In this document: positions 13,081-25,794 of the stretch, one piece after another
How positions within the stretch are numbered: position 1 is the first letter of the stretch
How the letters are laid out: each line of letters begins with the position of its first letter
Origin: Eutrigla gurnardus
Taxonomy: Eukaryota > Chordata > Actinopteri > Perciformes > Triglidae
NCBI GenBank assembly: GCA_963514095.1
Contig: OY741279.1
Span: 7,958,322 to 8,022,321 of the forward strand
DNA: 64,000 bases
Direction: 5' to 3'
Translations under genes and position numbers: made by a program
The notes under the pieces: model-generated
Database searches by the model: none
What the model was told of the DNA's origin: nothing
The model's input: only the letters and a program-made list of their open reading frames with translations

Positions 13081-13825
13081 TATCTGATCATTAATGTTAA
13101 ATAAGCCAGAGCAGGAAATATTCCAGAATACAATGATCATATAATATTCTATAAAATACACTTATTATTATTTGTAATACATTTGTTTTTGCTGAAGACC
13201 TTGATATGACAAATAATTAAGTCTAAGTAAAAGCATATTTTATAGACTGTTCGTTTAACTCTCCACTTTTACTTTAAATGCAAATTATTACAATAACCAA
13301 CAGAATAATTTAGTAAACAACAACGTTTTAACCTTAACATGTAAAAATACAGAGAACCATATAGATGGAAATGCTGGCACGTTCTCTCTGCATTTCTCTC
13401 CTCGGTATCATCCAACATCACTAGAGGTAGGAACACCGTTTTCATTGTCTTCATTCAAAGATTTTTCATAGAAACATTTAGGGAGAAATGTTAAACATCT
13501 CAACAGCATCTGCAAGAATCTATACACAAAAATAAACTGATGTCCAACAACAAAGAAAACATGCTACTTTACTGCCTCACATTGACACTGGCTACGTGTC
13601 AGCACTGATAAGACACTTCCTTCCTCATTTATGGTAGAAAAAAATATTTTCTGTTGAAGAGAACGTGTTAAATTAAAACATGCAGACTATTAAAAAAGGA
13701 AAGCAGAGGAGTGAACGGGATGCCATCCTGGTTGAGTGTGAATTCCAGTTGTAAAGAATATTCTCTGGCATTAATGTGGTTCTAATGAACTCAGCAGATA
13801 CTGCAGAAGAAAAGTGTCCTTTTGA
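13081..13825. other. Spacer between the two 7SL units
   Basis: AT-rich single-copy DNA separates the duplicated units. I see no exon, RNA gene or recognisable mobile element in it. Confidence 0.5.
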
Positions 13826-14001
13826 ATGATGTAGTAGCAGGAGTCGTCCAGGTGGAGGCGGTGTAGGATCCGCAGAGCAGCCGGTCTGTGAGTGTTTTTA
13901 ATGTGAATAAGAAGATAAAGACAGAGCGATGAAGCTGCTGTGTGATGTAAAGATATAATGGTTGAGTGTTCGCGTTGAAACAGCGGTTTAGTAGAAAGTG
14001 T

Positions 14002-14005
14002 AAAA
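14002..14005 (-). terminator. rn7sl: Pol III terminator of 7SL copy 2
   Basis: Four T on the minus strand immediately follow the conserved RNA 3' end. Confidence 0.7.
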
Positions 14006-14300
14006 GACTGGGTCCCGCTGTATTATTCAGGCTGCACTACAGTGTCTATTCACAGGCGCGATCCCACTACTGAGCGGCACGGGGGCTTTGGCCTGCTCCG
14101 TTTCCGACCTGGGCCGGTGCACCCCTCCTTAGACGACCTGGTGGTCCCGGGCTCCCCCTGGAGCACCATATCGATACCGAACTTAGTGCGGACACCCGAT
14201 CGGCATAGTCCACAGCAGCTCAGAACTCCTGAACTCAAACGCTCCGCCAGACTCAGCCTCCCAGCAACTTGGATTACAGGCGCGCGCCACCGCACCCGGC
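14002..14300 (-). ncRNA. rn7sl: 7SL signal recognition particle RNA, copy 2
   Basis: The 299-base RNA, read on the minus strand from 14300, differs from copy 1 at one position that I can find (plus-strand 14214 A against 12837 T). All SRP9/14, SRP19 and SRP54 contact regions described for copy 1 are present, including the GGAA loop of helix 8 (14099-14106) and the TTTT terminator at 14002-14005. At the variable base, copy 1 agrees with the human RNA and copy 2 does not. The gene is as intact as copy 1 and should also be transcribed by Pol III. Confidence 0.94.
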
Positions 14301-14324
14301 GAGAAACACATCAGCTCACAGGGC

Positions 14325-14350
14325 TTTTAACTTGGACGAACATGACGTCA
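14325..14350 (-). promoter_or_regulatory. rn7sl: 7SL copy 2 promoter: TATA-like box and CRE/ATF site
   Basis: TTAAAA on the minus strand (14325-14330) and TGACGTCA (14343-14350) lie at the same distances from the RNA start as in copy 1. Both elements are unchanged even though the flank around them has diverged by several bases. Confidence 0.8.
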
Positions 14351-14742
14351 CCATGAAGCACGCGGCACAGCGGCGTCTAGCGGCGGGAAGGTAAAACTGC
14401 AGCGCCCTCAGAGGTGAGAGGTTTTATCTTATTTATCGCTGTATAACGTCATAATTTCGGATTTGATCTGGTCATTAAATTAACCAGCAGATATACAGAT
14501 GTTTTCTCTTTCAACACAACTGTGTTACGTTACGTTTTTTTGTTCGTTAACAAGAATGTAATTAGCTTTTTCACCTGTGTGTTTGTGTGTGTTCTGGTGA
14601 CCCAAATCAAACACACCCACTACGTTGCGAACAACAGGTGCATTCTGGGTCTAAAACTAGCAAACATGCTACACGCACCCCAGTGTGTGTTCACTGAGGA
14701 ACTTCGGCTGTTTAATCCCCGACGTGACTGCAGGGTCTCAGT

Positions 14743-14830
14743 AATTTACATTTAGGGCATTTGGCAGATTTTAACCAAAGCGACTCACAATAAAATACAT
14801 TTGAGCTCAAAACTCGAGCAGATTGAGGTA
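14743..14830. mobile_element. Fragment of a common fish interspersed repeat
   Basis: The string TTTACATTTAGGGCATTTGG followed by CAGATTTTAACCAAAGCGAC and CAATAAAATACATTTGAGC resembles a repeat core seen very often in fish genomes (typical form CAGACGCTTTTATCCAAAGC). The family assignment, possibly a SINE or LINE tail, is from memory and uncertain. Only part of the element is visible. Confidence 0.45.
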
Positions 14831-17699
14831 CTTCACAAAGCAAACGAAGGACCCTGTTTCATACAGTCTGCGGTCCAGACAGGTGAGTAGGCTAACTAGT
14901 TTATTGTGGATTACTTTACTTTAATTGTCTACGTTGTGTCTGTGAGTCTACAGAGAGGGAGGAGGTATATTAATATATGGAATATGTTGTGTATTAGGAC
15001 TCTTTGATGTTATGTGGGTACGTTGCCATGTTAATGCACTTCATTTCGTTGCCTAAATATGTTTTGAACTTAATCAGACATCATTATAATCATATAGGAT
15101 ATTACTATTTACTCTCTCCCAAGCCAAAATACAGTTTTGTGTGGCCCATTTTTCTCTTAAAAAAGCTACAGCCTATGTTTGTTAAAACTTAATTTATTTA
15201 GTGTTATATTCCAATTTTAACGGGTGATGTAGGCTACTTGAAATCTAATTAAAAAGAAGCATCTGGCATCAGACAAACTGGCAGCAAGAGATAAACCAAA
15301 AGATGCACCTTTAATTTAAGTTATTCAGTGTACTGTATTACATTTCTGGTGGTTTAATAGCCTTAATTGAACATTTAAATATGCCTAATTAGCAATACTT
15401 GAAAATGTTAATAATGTATCTTTTATTTTATTTTTTATCTTGGAATGTAACTCCTACATCCCACAAACAATAAGGACGAGGAGATTACCTCAGTGTTGAC
15501 AGAAAGACTGAGGGAAGTGTAATTGTATTATCTAACCACAAGGTGACTCCCCGTCCTGCTTTATACAGTGGAATGAGCCGGGACTGAAGGCCACAGGGAG
15601 TTGTGATGTGTCTGCCAAGTGTAACGCATTGAGTGGTTGGATGTGAAGGCTTGGGATGAGGGTCAGCGGGGAGCATGAGAGGGGCTCTGGCACCCCGCTA
15701 CGCTCTAACAGAGAGAGTGCATTGTTCTCTGACCTAAATTTCTTGACCTGGAACTGCAGGGAAAGGTCAGAATGAATGGGACGTGGCAACATGTCTTCAC
15801 TCTCCGCTGCCCCACACTCGCTGGTCAGACCATGACATCATCCAACTGTCAAACAACAATTAGCCCCTCTGAAAGATTAAGACTGGTACCAGCAGGGTAA
15901 CATATCTGGTACCAGTTCATAATGGATAATGATCCATCCGTCTTCTTTAAAATAGGTCGTGGCTGCGACGTCCTAGTTGGTAAACATCCAAAGAGAGTCA
16001 TCCTTGGCATATTTCCTGATGTCATATTAGACTTTAAATTAGTTTATTAATGACGGTGCCTCCTCGCAGCAAAATGGACAGTTTCTTTTATACATATAAA
16101 GGAACAAAAACAGGGTGGACTGTCCACATTTGAAAAGAGAAATATAACAAAATGTTGTAGATTAATCAATAAAAAAAATGTATGTTCTCACGCAGACATT
16201 TCAATATAGATTAACACTTTTGATAAATGATCAAGAAAAGGCCCCAAAACATAATTGAAAGTGTATTGTTGCTCTGTTTGAATGATAAAAGGCATCATGT
16301 TTAACCATTTTAAAACACAAATGGGGACTTAAGGTTTAAGAGTATTTTTTTATTTTTTATTATTTATTATTGGCTGTTGGTGACATGTATATGTATAAAA
16401 AAACTCCTGTTATGATATAAATGTCTATGGCGATTATCAAATCTATCAGCATTCAGGAAATCTATTTGTTAACTCAAAGCTTAAAAAGTAGACATCAACA
16501 TTTTTTTTTTGGTTAATAAAGGAGCACGAAATTAAATCAGGCTTAAGTGACAGTCTTTCGATTTGTGGGTACAATACATGCGTGAAACATATGAGACCAC
16601 TAAAGGTGCCCATGAGGAATTATCTAAATTTGAGGTCCAGCATTTTGTGATCAGGCATCTGACAAAAAGGGTCTATTATGATTGAATAATATATTGAAAA
16701 ATTAAGTTTTCAATATTTTTCGATAAATAATTGGTATATTAATGGGGAATTAAAACAATTATCTTTAGAAATAATGGATAAATGTAATAAACAAATGGAA
16801 AAACTTGTTTTTTCAGCCTGAAACTACAGTTTCCACAAGCTGCAAAACCGTGATAAGTTGTATTATTTAGCTTCATGTCTTCGTGCTTCAGCATTAACCA
16901 AATTAAACCTCACTTTTATTTGTTGTTCAATCTTATCTTTATCATCTCTTACCCTGCCTTTGAGTCTCTGCTTCTGTATCCTCACCTTACTCACAGACAG
17001 ACAGACAGACAGACAGAATAACACACCGATGTTACTGTCTTCTACCGGCCGGCTCACCATCAGCATCTCAAACACATCCAGTAGCATCATCACAGATATG
17101 GGTGTGTCTTGGCCAGAGCCCACTTGTCATTTTTCTGTGCTCACGAGCTCGTCTTGGTGTGTTGTAGAGGAGGAGGACGAGGAAGGGGGGGGCGGAAGAT
17201 AAATCTCATTCTCTTTTTCATCACGCTGGCTTCATTCTTCACGGCCCTTTGATGAGACAGGGGAGCAAACCTGGGTGGAGTCTGGAGATTTACGGCCGAC
17301 AGAAGTGTGCAGGCCATTAAAGCCCCGCGGCGTCCCGCTAATGAACAGTCAGTGCAATCACACTGAGAGGAGTACAGTATGTACAGAGCCCATCGATCCA
17401 CTGTCATCCTTAGGGACGTGTAAGCTGTAGTCTGACCCTGTCACGTGAAAGGACAACAAGATTCATCTTTATTTTCTAATCAGAACTCACGCTATGCTGG
17501 ATATCTGACCTCAGACTGGATGTTATTCTGCGGAGGTTAAAGTTTTCGGAGTCAAATTCAACAGATTGCGACGCAATCACGAGATCAGGGGTTGGGAGTC
17601 ATCTGCAAGATAGCAACAATATCACGCCTGCAGGTGTGAATGGATGCATCGTTGTGCTTCCCCCAACATCCCCCCCCCCACCCCACCGGGTATTGATGT

Positions 17700-17930
17700 G
17701 CAGCCGGCAGCCCCAGCTGCTGCCCGGTGAGCTACAAACTGTGCAGCGTCTTGTCATCAGAGTGTCGGCGTCTCATGGGAGAGTAGAGATGAGTGCTGTA
17801 ATTAGCGGGGGAACGAGGCCAGCAGCAGGCCGAGTATTCCTGGGGGGCCCCCGGAGGCCTCAGGGGACTTTGAGACGCGTGGCTAACCTGTGGGGCTACC
17901 TGTGGCTTTTAATGCAGCGTCCAGTGGTGA
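17700..17930. promoter_or_regulatory. Candidate conserved element upstream of vsx2 (1)
   Basis: A GC-balanced block in AT-rich surroundings, without coding frame. It contains TAATTAGC at 17799-17806, a core typical of paired-like homeodomain binding. Conservation is inferred from composition and motif content only. Confidence 0.3.
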
Positions 17931-18432
17931 TTTGTTAAATTTAATTCAAATAAATAAACATTTCCCTTGTAAATGGAGACTGTAGAGAGCTGAATAGATC
18001 TCTCTCTCTCTCTCTCTGTATATATTTAGATAGATGAGTAAAGAGCATAAAATATTCATATTTAAGATGCAATCAGAAAATTTTGAACTTGTATTCTTTA
18101 AAATTAATAGGTGACGATCAAATTTTCCCACATTTTGGACCGTTGCTTAGACAAATAATGTAGACTTGAGCTCTGGGAAAGTATTTTCTATCATTTTATG
18201 GATAGATAAATCGATATTTAAAATAATTCTTAGCCCTCAAACCTTAATTATAACGCTGCCCTTTCTTCATAAAATAGTCACTTGTTGTGGGGATATTTTC
18301 TTTACAATTTGCTATTTTCTTGACCATCAGATAAACCTCACCAAATATCTTGCAACTCTTACACTGTCGGCATGGAATAATACATTACTTTTGTTTTGTG
18401 TTAGTGTGTGTGATGAAGAGTGATCCACCTCC

Positions 18433-18487
<55 letters not shown>
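18433..18487. repeat. (TGTC)n microsatellite
   Basis: About 13-14 uninterrupted copies of a tetranucleotide. It creates spurious open frames on both strands. Confidence 0.95.
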
Positions 18488-20315
18488 GTCTGCGTGCGCT
18501 GGTGTGTGCAGGTGTATGACGGCTGCTTCTGCTCCATCTGCGTCTGCCGCTGATGAGTAAAGCCATGAAATAGATCCAGCTGGAGATGTGCGGAGGAGAC
18601 TGCGGCCTCCTGGGAAATCATCCACACTTCCACCGGCACCGTGTCCACTTCTTTAGCACCCCAGAGAGCTATCAATAAGTGGGTAATTGAATTTTAAGCA
18701 CAAACACTGCCGTCAAATGAGCGTCGGCGGGTGTGTGTGTGTGTGTGTGTGTGATGGGGGACGTTTAGCTGTGTGAACATGGCGAGGCTGTCATCCTGCC
18801 CTCTGGGAGTTTGCAAAGGAAGGATGAATGTTTAATCCATTAAATAACAATTACAGCCTGTAATGGTCCAGAGTGGCTGTTGGAGGGAGGGAGGCAACAT
18901 GGCTGAACTGCTCGCGTGCCTGAAAATGAGTTTGCTTCTTCGTGACACAAAGCGTCCTCACCTCTGTGTTTGAGTAAACCAGCATGCACATACAGACTTA
19001 CTGTTTGGGGGGGTTTAGCATCATTGAAGAAATAATTCGTCATTTTTATACGGATTCCAGTATTTTTACAGTCGCACTTTTAGGCCAAAGATTCAGCTTT
19101 TTCTCACAAGAATGTATTCTTTCTTATTCGTGTGGACAAGCTTTGAAATTGCTTTTAATATGGATTGGTTTGGACAACTTTATGCATCATGAAAAATAAC
19201 AGAAGACGCACAAATAAGACAACATATGAAAGACAGACATCAGAAGCAGTAACACAAACAGCTCCTCCAACAGGACGGTCGCTTAATTTAATAGTGTTTC
19301 ACGTCATAAAGGTCAATCATAAGTGATGCAAGTTGGAAAAATGTCCTGCCCAATTTCAATAAAACTTAATAATAATAAATATATACATTATATGCAGTAT
19401 TTAAAAGTATAATTTAACAACCAACTCAGTAAAACAAACATTTTTGACACCTCGACTCATGACCTCTGTATTTATGAAATCTAAGGCTCTGCTGCCATTC
19501 CAAAACATTTGATATTTCTTCACTTTAATGATTTTACTAATTGATTTATGGCCGCATTAAGTGCATCGGGATGAGAGCTGCAGGTGACCTGAACGAGGAG
19601 CCACAGTGATGTGCAGATTGTTTAATTAGTAGCCCACTTGACCTTTTTCCTCCGACTTAACACACACATGCATCAATATTCATCATCATGTGTGACTGTG
19701 AAATAAACTGTCCCCTTTGAGTGATAATTAGATTTTCAATTTGTGGATATAAGTACTTTCTCAGTAGTGAAACCTTGAAAAATCACTGTAATGTGTTACG
19801 TGGAGCCTAAATTGAATGAACTCATTTGTAAGAAAACAAATTGCTGATGATGACCTGACTTAAAATATTTGGTCAACTAGAAAAATGATCACTCTTAAGA
19901 CTAAAACACAGCCTTTTGTCTTGAGAGTTAGAAGGGAACAGATGTTTGGAGAGATTACATTTCTACCCTGACTGTAAATTAAGTATGTGAACTGCATGAC
20001 AACATCATATTCGGGAGTCTGGGGCTGCTGTGTGGGATGGAAACGCAGGGCATAAATCTCAAGGAAATCATAAAAATTTGGAAAACTGGAATCTAAATTA
20101 TGTTTAGTATCCAAAAAAGAAAAAAATCCTTATCATGTGGATCACAAAGTTGGCTGAGCGGAGGAAAGTCACGGCTAAAGTTTTTGATTATTCACATATT
20201 TTAGATTAGATCATGGAGAGTGCTTGTGTGAGAGTGGACTTAAGCAGTCATGGTGCTCACGATGTGTAAAATAACAGAATAGGGTTTAGCGAGTGTAACT
20301 TTACCCTCCCTTACA

Positions 20316-20317
<2 letters not shown>

Positions 20318-20356
<39 letters not shown>
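20318..20356. repeat. (CA)n microsatellite
   Basis: About 19 uninterrupted CA units. Confidence 0.95.
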
Positions 20357-20357
<1 letters not shown>

Positions 20358-20439
20358 CTCCCTGAACACAGTGTGTCAGTGTGATCGTTAAGTTGCACTT
20401 GTGATCCAAAGCGAGTTTGCTAGCTGTGTTTTTCTCATG

Positions 20440-20560
20440 CTGCTCTCACAATGGCCCGTATATGGGAGCTGCCTGCTGGCATTGCTTAATTAGGCGAAGA
20501 GTTGATTCATTTGCACTAATTGACAGCTAATTAAAGGAGTGAGGGCACATCGGATTGACG
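20440..20560. promoter_or_regulatory. Candidate conserved element upstream of vsx2 (2)
   Basis: A dense group of homeodomain cores: TTAATTAG at 20486-20493, a CTAATTG just before the line break at 20521, and CTAATTAAAG around 20527. No coding frame is present. It sits just left of the long GT tract. Enhancer function is an inference from motif density and position. Confidence 0.35.
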
Positions 20561-20660
20561 TTCCTCTGAGCGAAGAGGCCTTGACTGCAGGGGATGTTAG
20601 GGAGAGGGAATTATGAAATATCGAGTCTTCTGTGGGTGCCACCTGCCATTAGAAGCAACC

Positions 20661-20813
<153 letters not shown>

Positions 20814-21599
20814 GCTCAGTGTTGAAATGCAGCCTGTAGAGTCCAGCTGCTTCTGGTCCAAAGTTTTCTTAAACTGCAGGAATAAGTGATGATGATGATA
20901 ATAATCATCTATCTCTCACTTTATATTGATTTATTACTCTGTTTTAATAACGCTGCAGGATCTGGAAACCGATTTTCTCTCCACATCCGACTAGTGGCTG
21001 GCTGGTGAACATACAGTGGACCTGGTGGAGACCAAAACAGAGCTAGAAGGAGATAATTAAGTCACGTTTTTCGTTATCAAAAATGGTCATCAACAAAAAG
21101 AGAACAAACATGGAGGGGTACATTATTATCTTTGACAGGATTTGCCTTCAGTTCTTCTGGAATATAATGTTTATTGTAGAGAAGGACTTCCATGCTTGAA
21201 CATTATCATGTCTAGACTTCAAGATTCAAGATTTACTACATTCAGCAAATTATGTCCCTCTTGAAATCAGAAATTAATATGAAGTCATGCACCCTATGGC
21301 TGTCTGTAAAGGAACAAGCTGCTCCGTTTGCAACACGCTGGCAGCTCTCCAGGTTCGGGACGCCGTCACAGGACGTTAACGTGAGGAGTTTGAGGGCCGA
21401 CAGCGAAGGTCCTGAGTGAGTCAACTCAAATCTCCGCCGTCCTGTAGGACGAGGGTGACGCTCTCTGCAGGACACCAGGAATAGGCTGTCTTCATGTCTG
21501 CTGGTGCTGCCCATGTGAATAAAAAAAAAAGACAATTAGGGGCTTATTAGGGTCTCGGGGAGACGTAGCTCACGGGGCGTTCTGCTCGGACCCGGCTCT

Positions 21600-21790
21600 G
21601 AGCCGCTGCCATAGCTCAAAACAGTCAGGGGCATTGTCTCACCTAATTACACTGAAACCAGAGGCCCCTTTTTGTGTTGCTGCTGCCATGCCTGTCCGAT
21701 TCCCTTCTCCTGCCTCACTGCTAGTCCCCGTCCGCCGTGGAAGTGTGCTAATTAGATAAGAAATGGGCCCGAGTAATTATGTCACTTCTC
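21600..21790. promoter_or_regulatory. Candidate conserved element upstream of vsx2 (3)
   Basis: Contains CCTAATTAC at 21642-21650, the palindrome CTAATTAG at 21748-21755 and GTAATTATG near 21773-21781 in a GC-balanced block without coding frame. Function is inferred only. Confidence 0.35.
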
Positions 21791-22014
21791 GTTACGAGTG
21801 ACCACAATGAGCAATATTATTTTGTCAGGAAAGTTGGGGAGTTTTGGGGGGGCCTCTCTCCCACGTCTCCCAAAGTATTTCCCTCATTACGCCAATAACA
21901 CATCTGCACATGGAACAGGGGAATGCGGCACACTCGGCAAGTCAGGGTCCCCCGACAAACTTCAGAGCATAAATAGATGCACTCATACAGAAATGGAGAC
22001 TATAGAACGGCAGT

Positions 22015-22230
22015 AGCATGAAGTTATTGCCCTAATTAATGCTTTGTGCCCGCATCAAACTGTTGAATCACCAGTGGCACATTGTTGGGATTGTGAGAGC
22101 CTTTTGTTTCTTCACCTTAATAGGATGTTTTGATCAACGGCTGTTTGGTGACCCAGCTCTTCTCTTTAAATGCCCAACTCTGGGAAACGGCAATTAGCTA
22201 GATTAGGAGAGCCATTTGTGGAGCCTCAAA
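22015..22230. promoter_or_regulatory. Candidate conserved element upstream of vsx2 (4)
   Basis: Contains CTAATTAAT at 22032-22040, CAATTAGCTAG starting at 22191 and further ATTA cores, with no coding frame. It is bounded on the right by poly(A) and poly(T) tracts near 22229 and 22306. Function is inferred. Confidence 0.35.
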
Positions 22231-24479
22231 AAAAAAAAAAGATGGATCAGACAGACCGGTTGAGGAACTCATCACTGACCCAGACGATTCTAAACTCAAA
22301 TGTGCTTTTTTTTTTTTTTTTAATTGAAGAGCTGTAGTGAATCCATTTTAATTAGTGATGTGTTCTATAGCGGATCTTTTCTAAATTTGATAGAAACATG
22401 GACGGACACTGTTGAAGTATTGGATCTGCATAAAATCCGAGGGTCCTCCAGTAATTCGGCTCACCGTGTCGACAGATTTAAACAGCAGTTATCTTCACAC
22501 CGTTAACAGAGGAGGCACTTTTGTTGACCAATTCTATTTTATGCATTTTACTTACATTATGAAGGTGCAGATTGCAGCGAACCGGGGAAAAGGTTTTGCC
22601 AATGTGCATCTTTGTAGCATCTCATTGTAGTTTTGTAGTAAAAGCAACTACTAGTAGTTTGTAGTTCTCTACTGATTTAACATGTCTCCAAAATAGGTTT
22701 TAAGGGTTATGCAACAGAGAGTGAGTGAAAGAAAATCATCACTTAACATTAAAGCACAGAATTATATGTTCAAACCAACAGTTAAGTGTATGTTCACACA
22801 TCATGTAGTTCTAAAAATGTACAAAGTGATTTAACCTCCTAAGACCTAAGCTCTTTTTTGGTTTGCATTTTTAATTTCTCTTTGCTATTTGGGCTTATTG
22901 GGACCTGATCAGTATAAAAACTAAGCTCATCTTTTGACATGATGTAGCTTTTCCATGAATGTGGACATCGACCCTGTCCACGCATGTGGACGCCAGGTCT
23001 TAAAATTTAAATATTTAAATATTTTCATTACATTATTTATATGCCTTATCTTTCAAATCATGTAAACATTTATTTTATCATGTTTTTTCTTAAATCCAAG
23101 GAATATTTAACCTGTGCTCTCTGTTTGTGTGCTCAGTTCTGATGAGTATTTCATTTTAAAAACTCACATTTGTATATTAGTTATGAGAAGGAGAAGAACC
23201 CTGAGTTCCGGAGGGTTTGATGGTTGTGTTCAGAAGCAGTGAGATGTGATGCTTGGTGGGATGCAAAAAAAAAAAACCTGCTGCATCCAAGCGGAAGGAT
23301 GTGATTCATGCATGTCGCGCGTGCGTGTGCTCGTGCGCGTGTAATGTAGAAACCTCATTAGCATAGGTGTTGATATGGCATTGATCTCTTCATTCACCTC
23401 TAATGAAATGTCTATCTAACAGCACCTCGTGAGAAGGTCCTTTAACTCGCTTTATCTCACTTTCTAGCTTTTTTTGTTTTTTTTTGCAACATCTGGGACA
23501 TTGTTTTCTTTTTGAAAGGTAGCAAATGATGACAAAATTATTATAAAGAGAGATTTTTTTTTAAGATTTTAACGCGGGTTTTGAGTTTAAGACATTGCAT
23601 TTAATGAATTTGCCGGTTATTAGTCTTTATGTATAATATTTGTGATATATTTCATGCGGCTTCACCGAAGGCCGCGTTCAGGGAGATGCTGCACAAAGGA
23701 GCCTCGTAATGGACTCGACCGGGTGAAGCCGCATCTCTTGATCACATCTCAGATTACAAACCAGCACTAAATCTGTTGTGGGGTTTCGTCCGTCCCCGAA
23801 AAAAAAAAAGCCAAACGGTCCCACCGGAACCACCCTTTTATTTCTGTATTTATTTATTCATCACCACATGTCCCGTCGACGACACCGTACATATCTGCGC
23901 TTCGATCGCGCGCGTCCACTCATCTCCATAAACTCTCCTCTGCGTCATTATCTGTCCAGATGTCCAAAGTGTGCCGCACATTATCGCCGAACGATTGGAA
24001 CTGCGCAATAATTGAATAACAGCTGATTAGAGAGGATTAGGTTTTGCGAGAAAGCGAGAGAGAGAGAGGGAGGGAGAAAAAAGGGGGGAGAGAGAGAGTG
24101 CTTCTCGCTTCACTTCACATTTCGGCGGGTTTGAATCAGAGTGAGGGTTAAATACAGTGATAAATGAGTGTGGAGAGAGGCTGCGGATGATTTCCCTCTG
24201 GCATCCCAAATGTCTTTGCGCTTCTTATTTATGCGATGAAACATTTGCGTGACTTTTCTGGTTTGTGGCACAGCTTTTTTAGATATCAGACCTCAAACGG
24301 AAAAACACACAGGAGGCAAATAAAGCTGTTGTATTGGCATTTGTCTCGTATTTAATTGCCACCCCCGGTGTGTCCTAAATACCCTGAACTGGTATATTGT
24401 ATTCTTTATCATGTGACCCATCAGAGAATAATAATAATAAAAAAAAAAGCCCGCTTAATAATCTATCAACAGATGCGCA

Positions 24480-24670
24480 GACTGCCAGCAAAGACAAAAC
24501 GTTTAGTGCGGAAACCTAATTAGAATATGCAAATCACCGTGTGGGTTCTATGGGACGTTAGGGAGCGAGCTCCAGTCTGGTAACGGATCAATCAGCGTGT
24601 CGTCCTCCTAATAAGAAGCCCGCATTGATTAATTCACTCAGATAATTTGCCCATGTGAGTTCTTTTAATT
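24480..24670. promoter_or_regulatory. Candidate conserved element upstream of vsx2 (5), with octamer
   Basis: CTAATTAG at 24516-24523 is followed four bases later by a perfect POU octamer ATGCAAAT (24527-24534); TTGATTAATTC lies at 24625-24635. It is the closest of the candidate elements to the vsx2 start, about 1.2 kb away. The POU-homeodomain pairing is visible; enhancer activity is inference. Confidence 0.38.
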
Positions 24671-25604
24671 TGACCTCTGAAAATATTCTTTTATGTTTGC
24701 GCTTTTTTTTTAGGATTAACCTCGTTATTGGTATGTTTATTGGAATTAAAATATCCTGCACAGAGGTGTAATATGATTACTCATCTTTTAAATTAAGCTT
24801 TTATGTCATTAGTGTCATATTAGTGTTATGTTTTAAGGGCAGATCATATAAAATAGCCTTGCACTTCTACGTGCATCGTATTTTAAGATGAAATCAATTA
24901 TTATGAGTAAGATTATGATGGGATGTATTTAATAATTATACAATTTAAAGTAAAGCAGATGTAGAAACAAGGCTACTTCTATTATGAATGTATTCTTTTT
25001 GATTTTCAGTATTTTAGATCCAAAAAGCTGCTTCCTCGCTACTAAATCTCAACAGTGACGCCACCGTGTGAATGAGGACAAACGTGCCGCAAATTAAGCT
25101 GATTTTCCTCGATTTGAGCGACTTATCCGTCTGATTGGATCTGTGGGACGAGCCTGCTCGCCGGTCAGGAAACACGAGGAGTCACGATGGAAGTGAGCGT
25201 ATTTAGATCTTCTTTATCTGGGGATGTTTATGTGAATCATGTTCACAAGACAGAACTTTCACCTCCTCCATCGTGTGTTAACCAAAAATCGAATTCAGTC
25301 AAAATGAAATTAAAAAAATAGCCTAAAGCTTTTAGGTTCCGATATATATCGGCTGAACGGGCATGATTACTTATTAATTTATGGTATCACATTTTCGATT
25401 TAGCTTCTTCTGATAACAAAAACTTGTAATTATAATTGTTTGCAGTCACCAGATGGAAGAGATACCACTTTTTTTCATCCACATCCTCAGCAATGTATTG
25501 GCAAAAAGGTAAATAGACAATGTTTTTTGTCACGTTTAATCGTCAGAAATTGTATTATCTACTATAATAAAGCTTCACGCTCATGCAAACTTCAGCGTGG
25601 AGTC

Positions 25605-25676
25605 TCCCCCCCCCCCCCCCCCCCCCTCCTCCTCCTCTTGTGATTGGCTGCTGCCTGTTGCCTGTTGGATAAAAAG
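25605..25676 (+). promoter_or_regulatory. vsx2: Putative vsx2 core promoter
   Basis: A poly(C) tract of about 22 bases (25605-25626) precedes an inverted CCAAT box (ATTGG at 25643-25647) and a TATA-like GGATAAAAAG at 25667-25676, about 120 bases before the ATG. Order and spacing fit a TATA-type Pol II promoter. The start site itself cannot be seen. Confidence 0.5.
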
Positions 25677-25794
25677 CGCAACAGAGAGGAGGGCAGAGAG
25701 ATAAAGAAGGAGCATCACAGCGTTGTTGCATCAGGGATTCTGGCTTCCTTTTTTTTTTTGGAGGAAGTGAAAAACAAAGTGAAATCTCGTCGCC

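Larger units (their letters stand above)
13826..14457. repeat. Direct repeat unit B containing 7SL copy 2
   Basis: This is the second unit of the direct duplication, offset 1377 bases from unit A. Right of 14457 the two sequences stop aligning. Confidence 0.9.

Noticed and set aside
18327..18675. Frames with SVCL or TDRQ repeats
   Set aside because: They are translations of the (TGTC)n tract.
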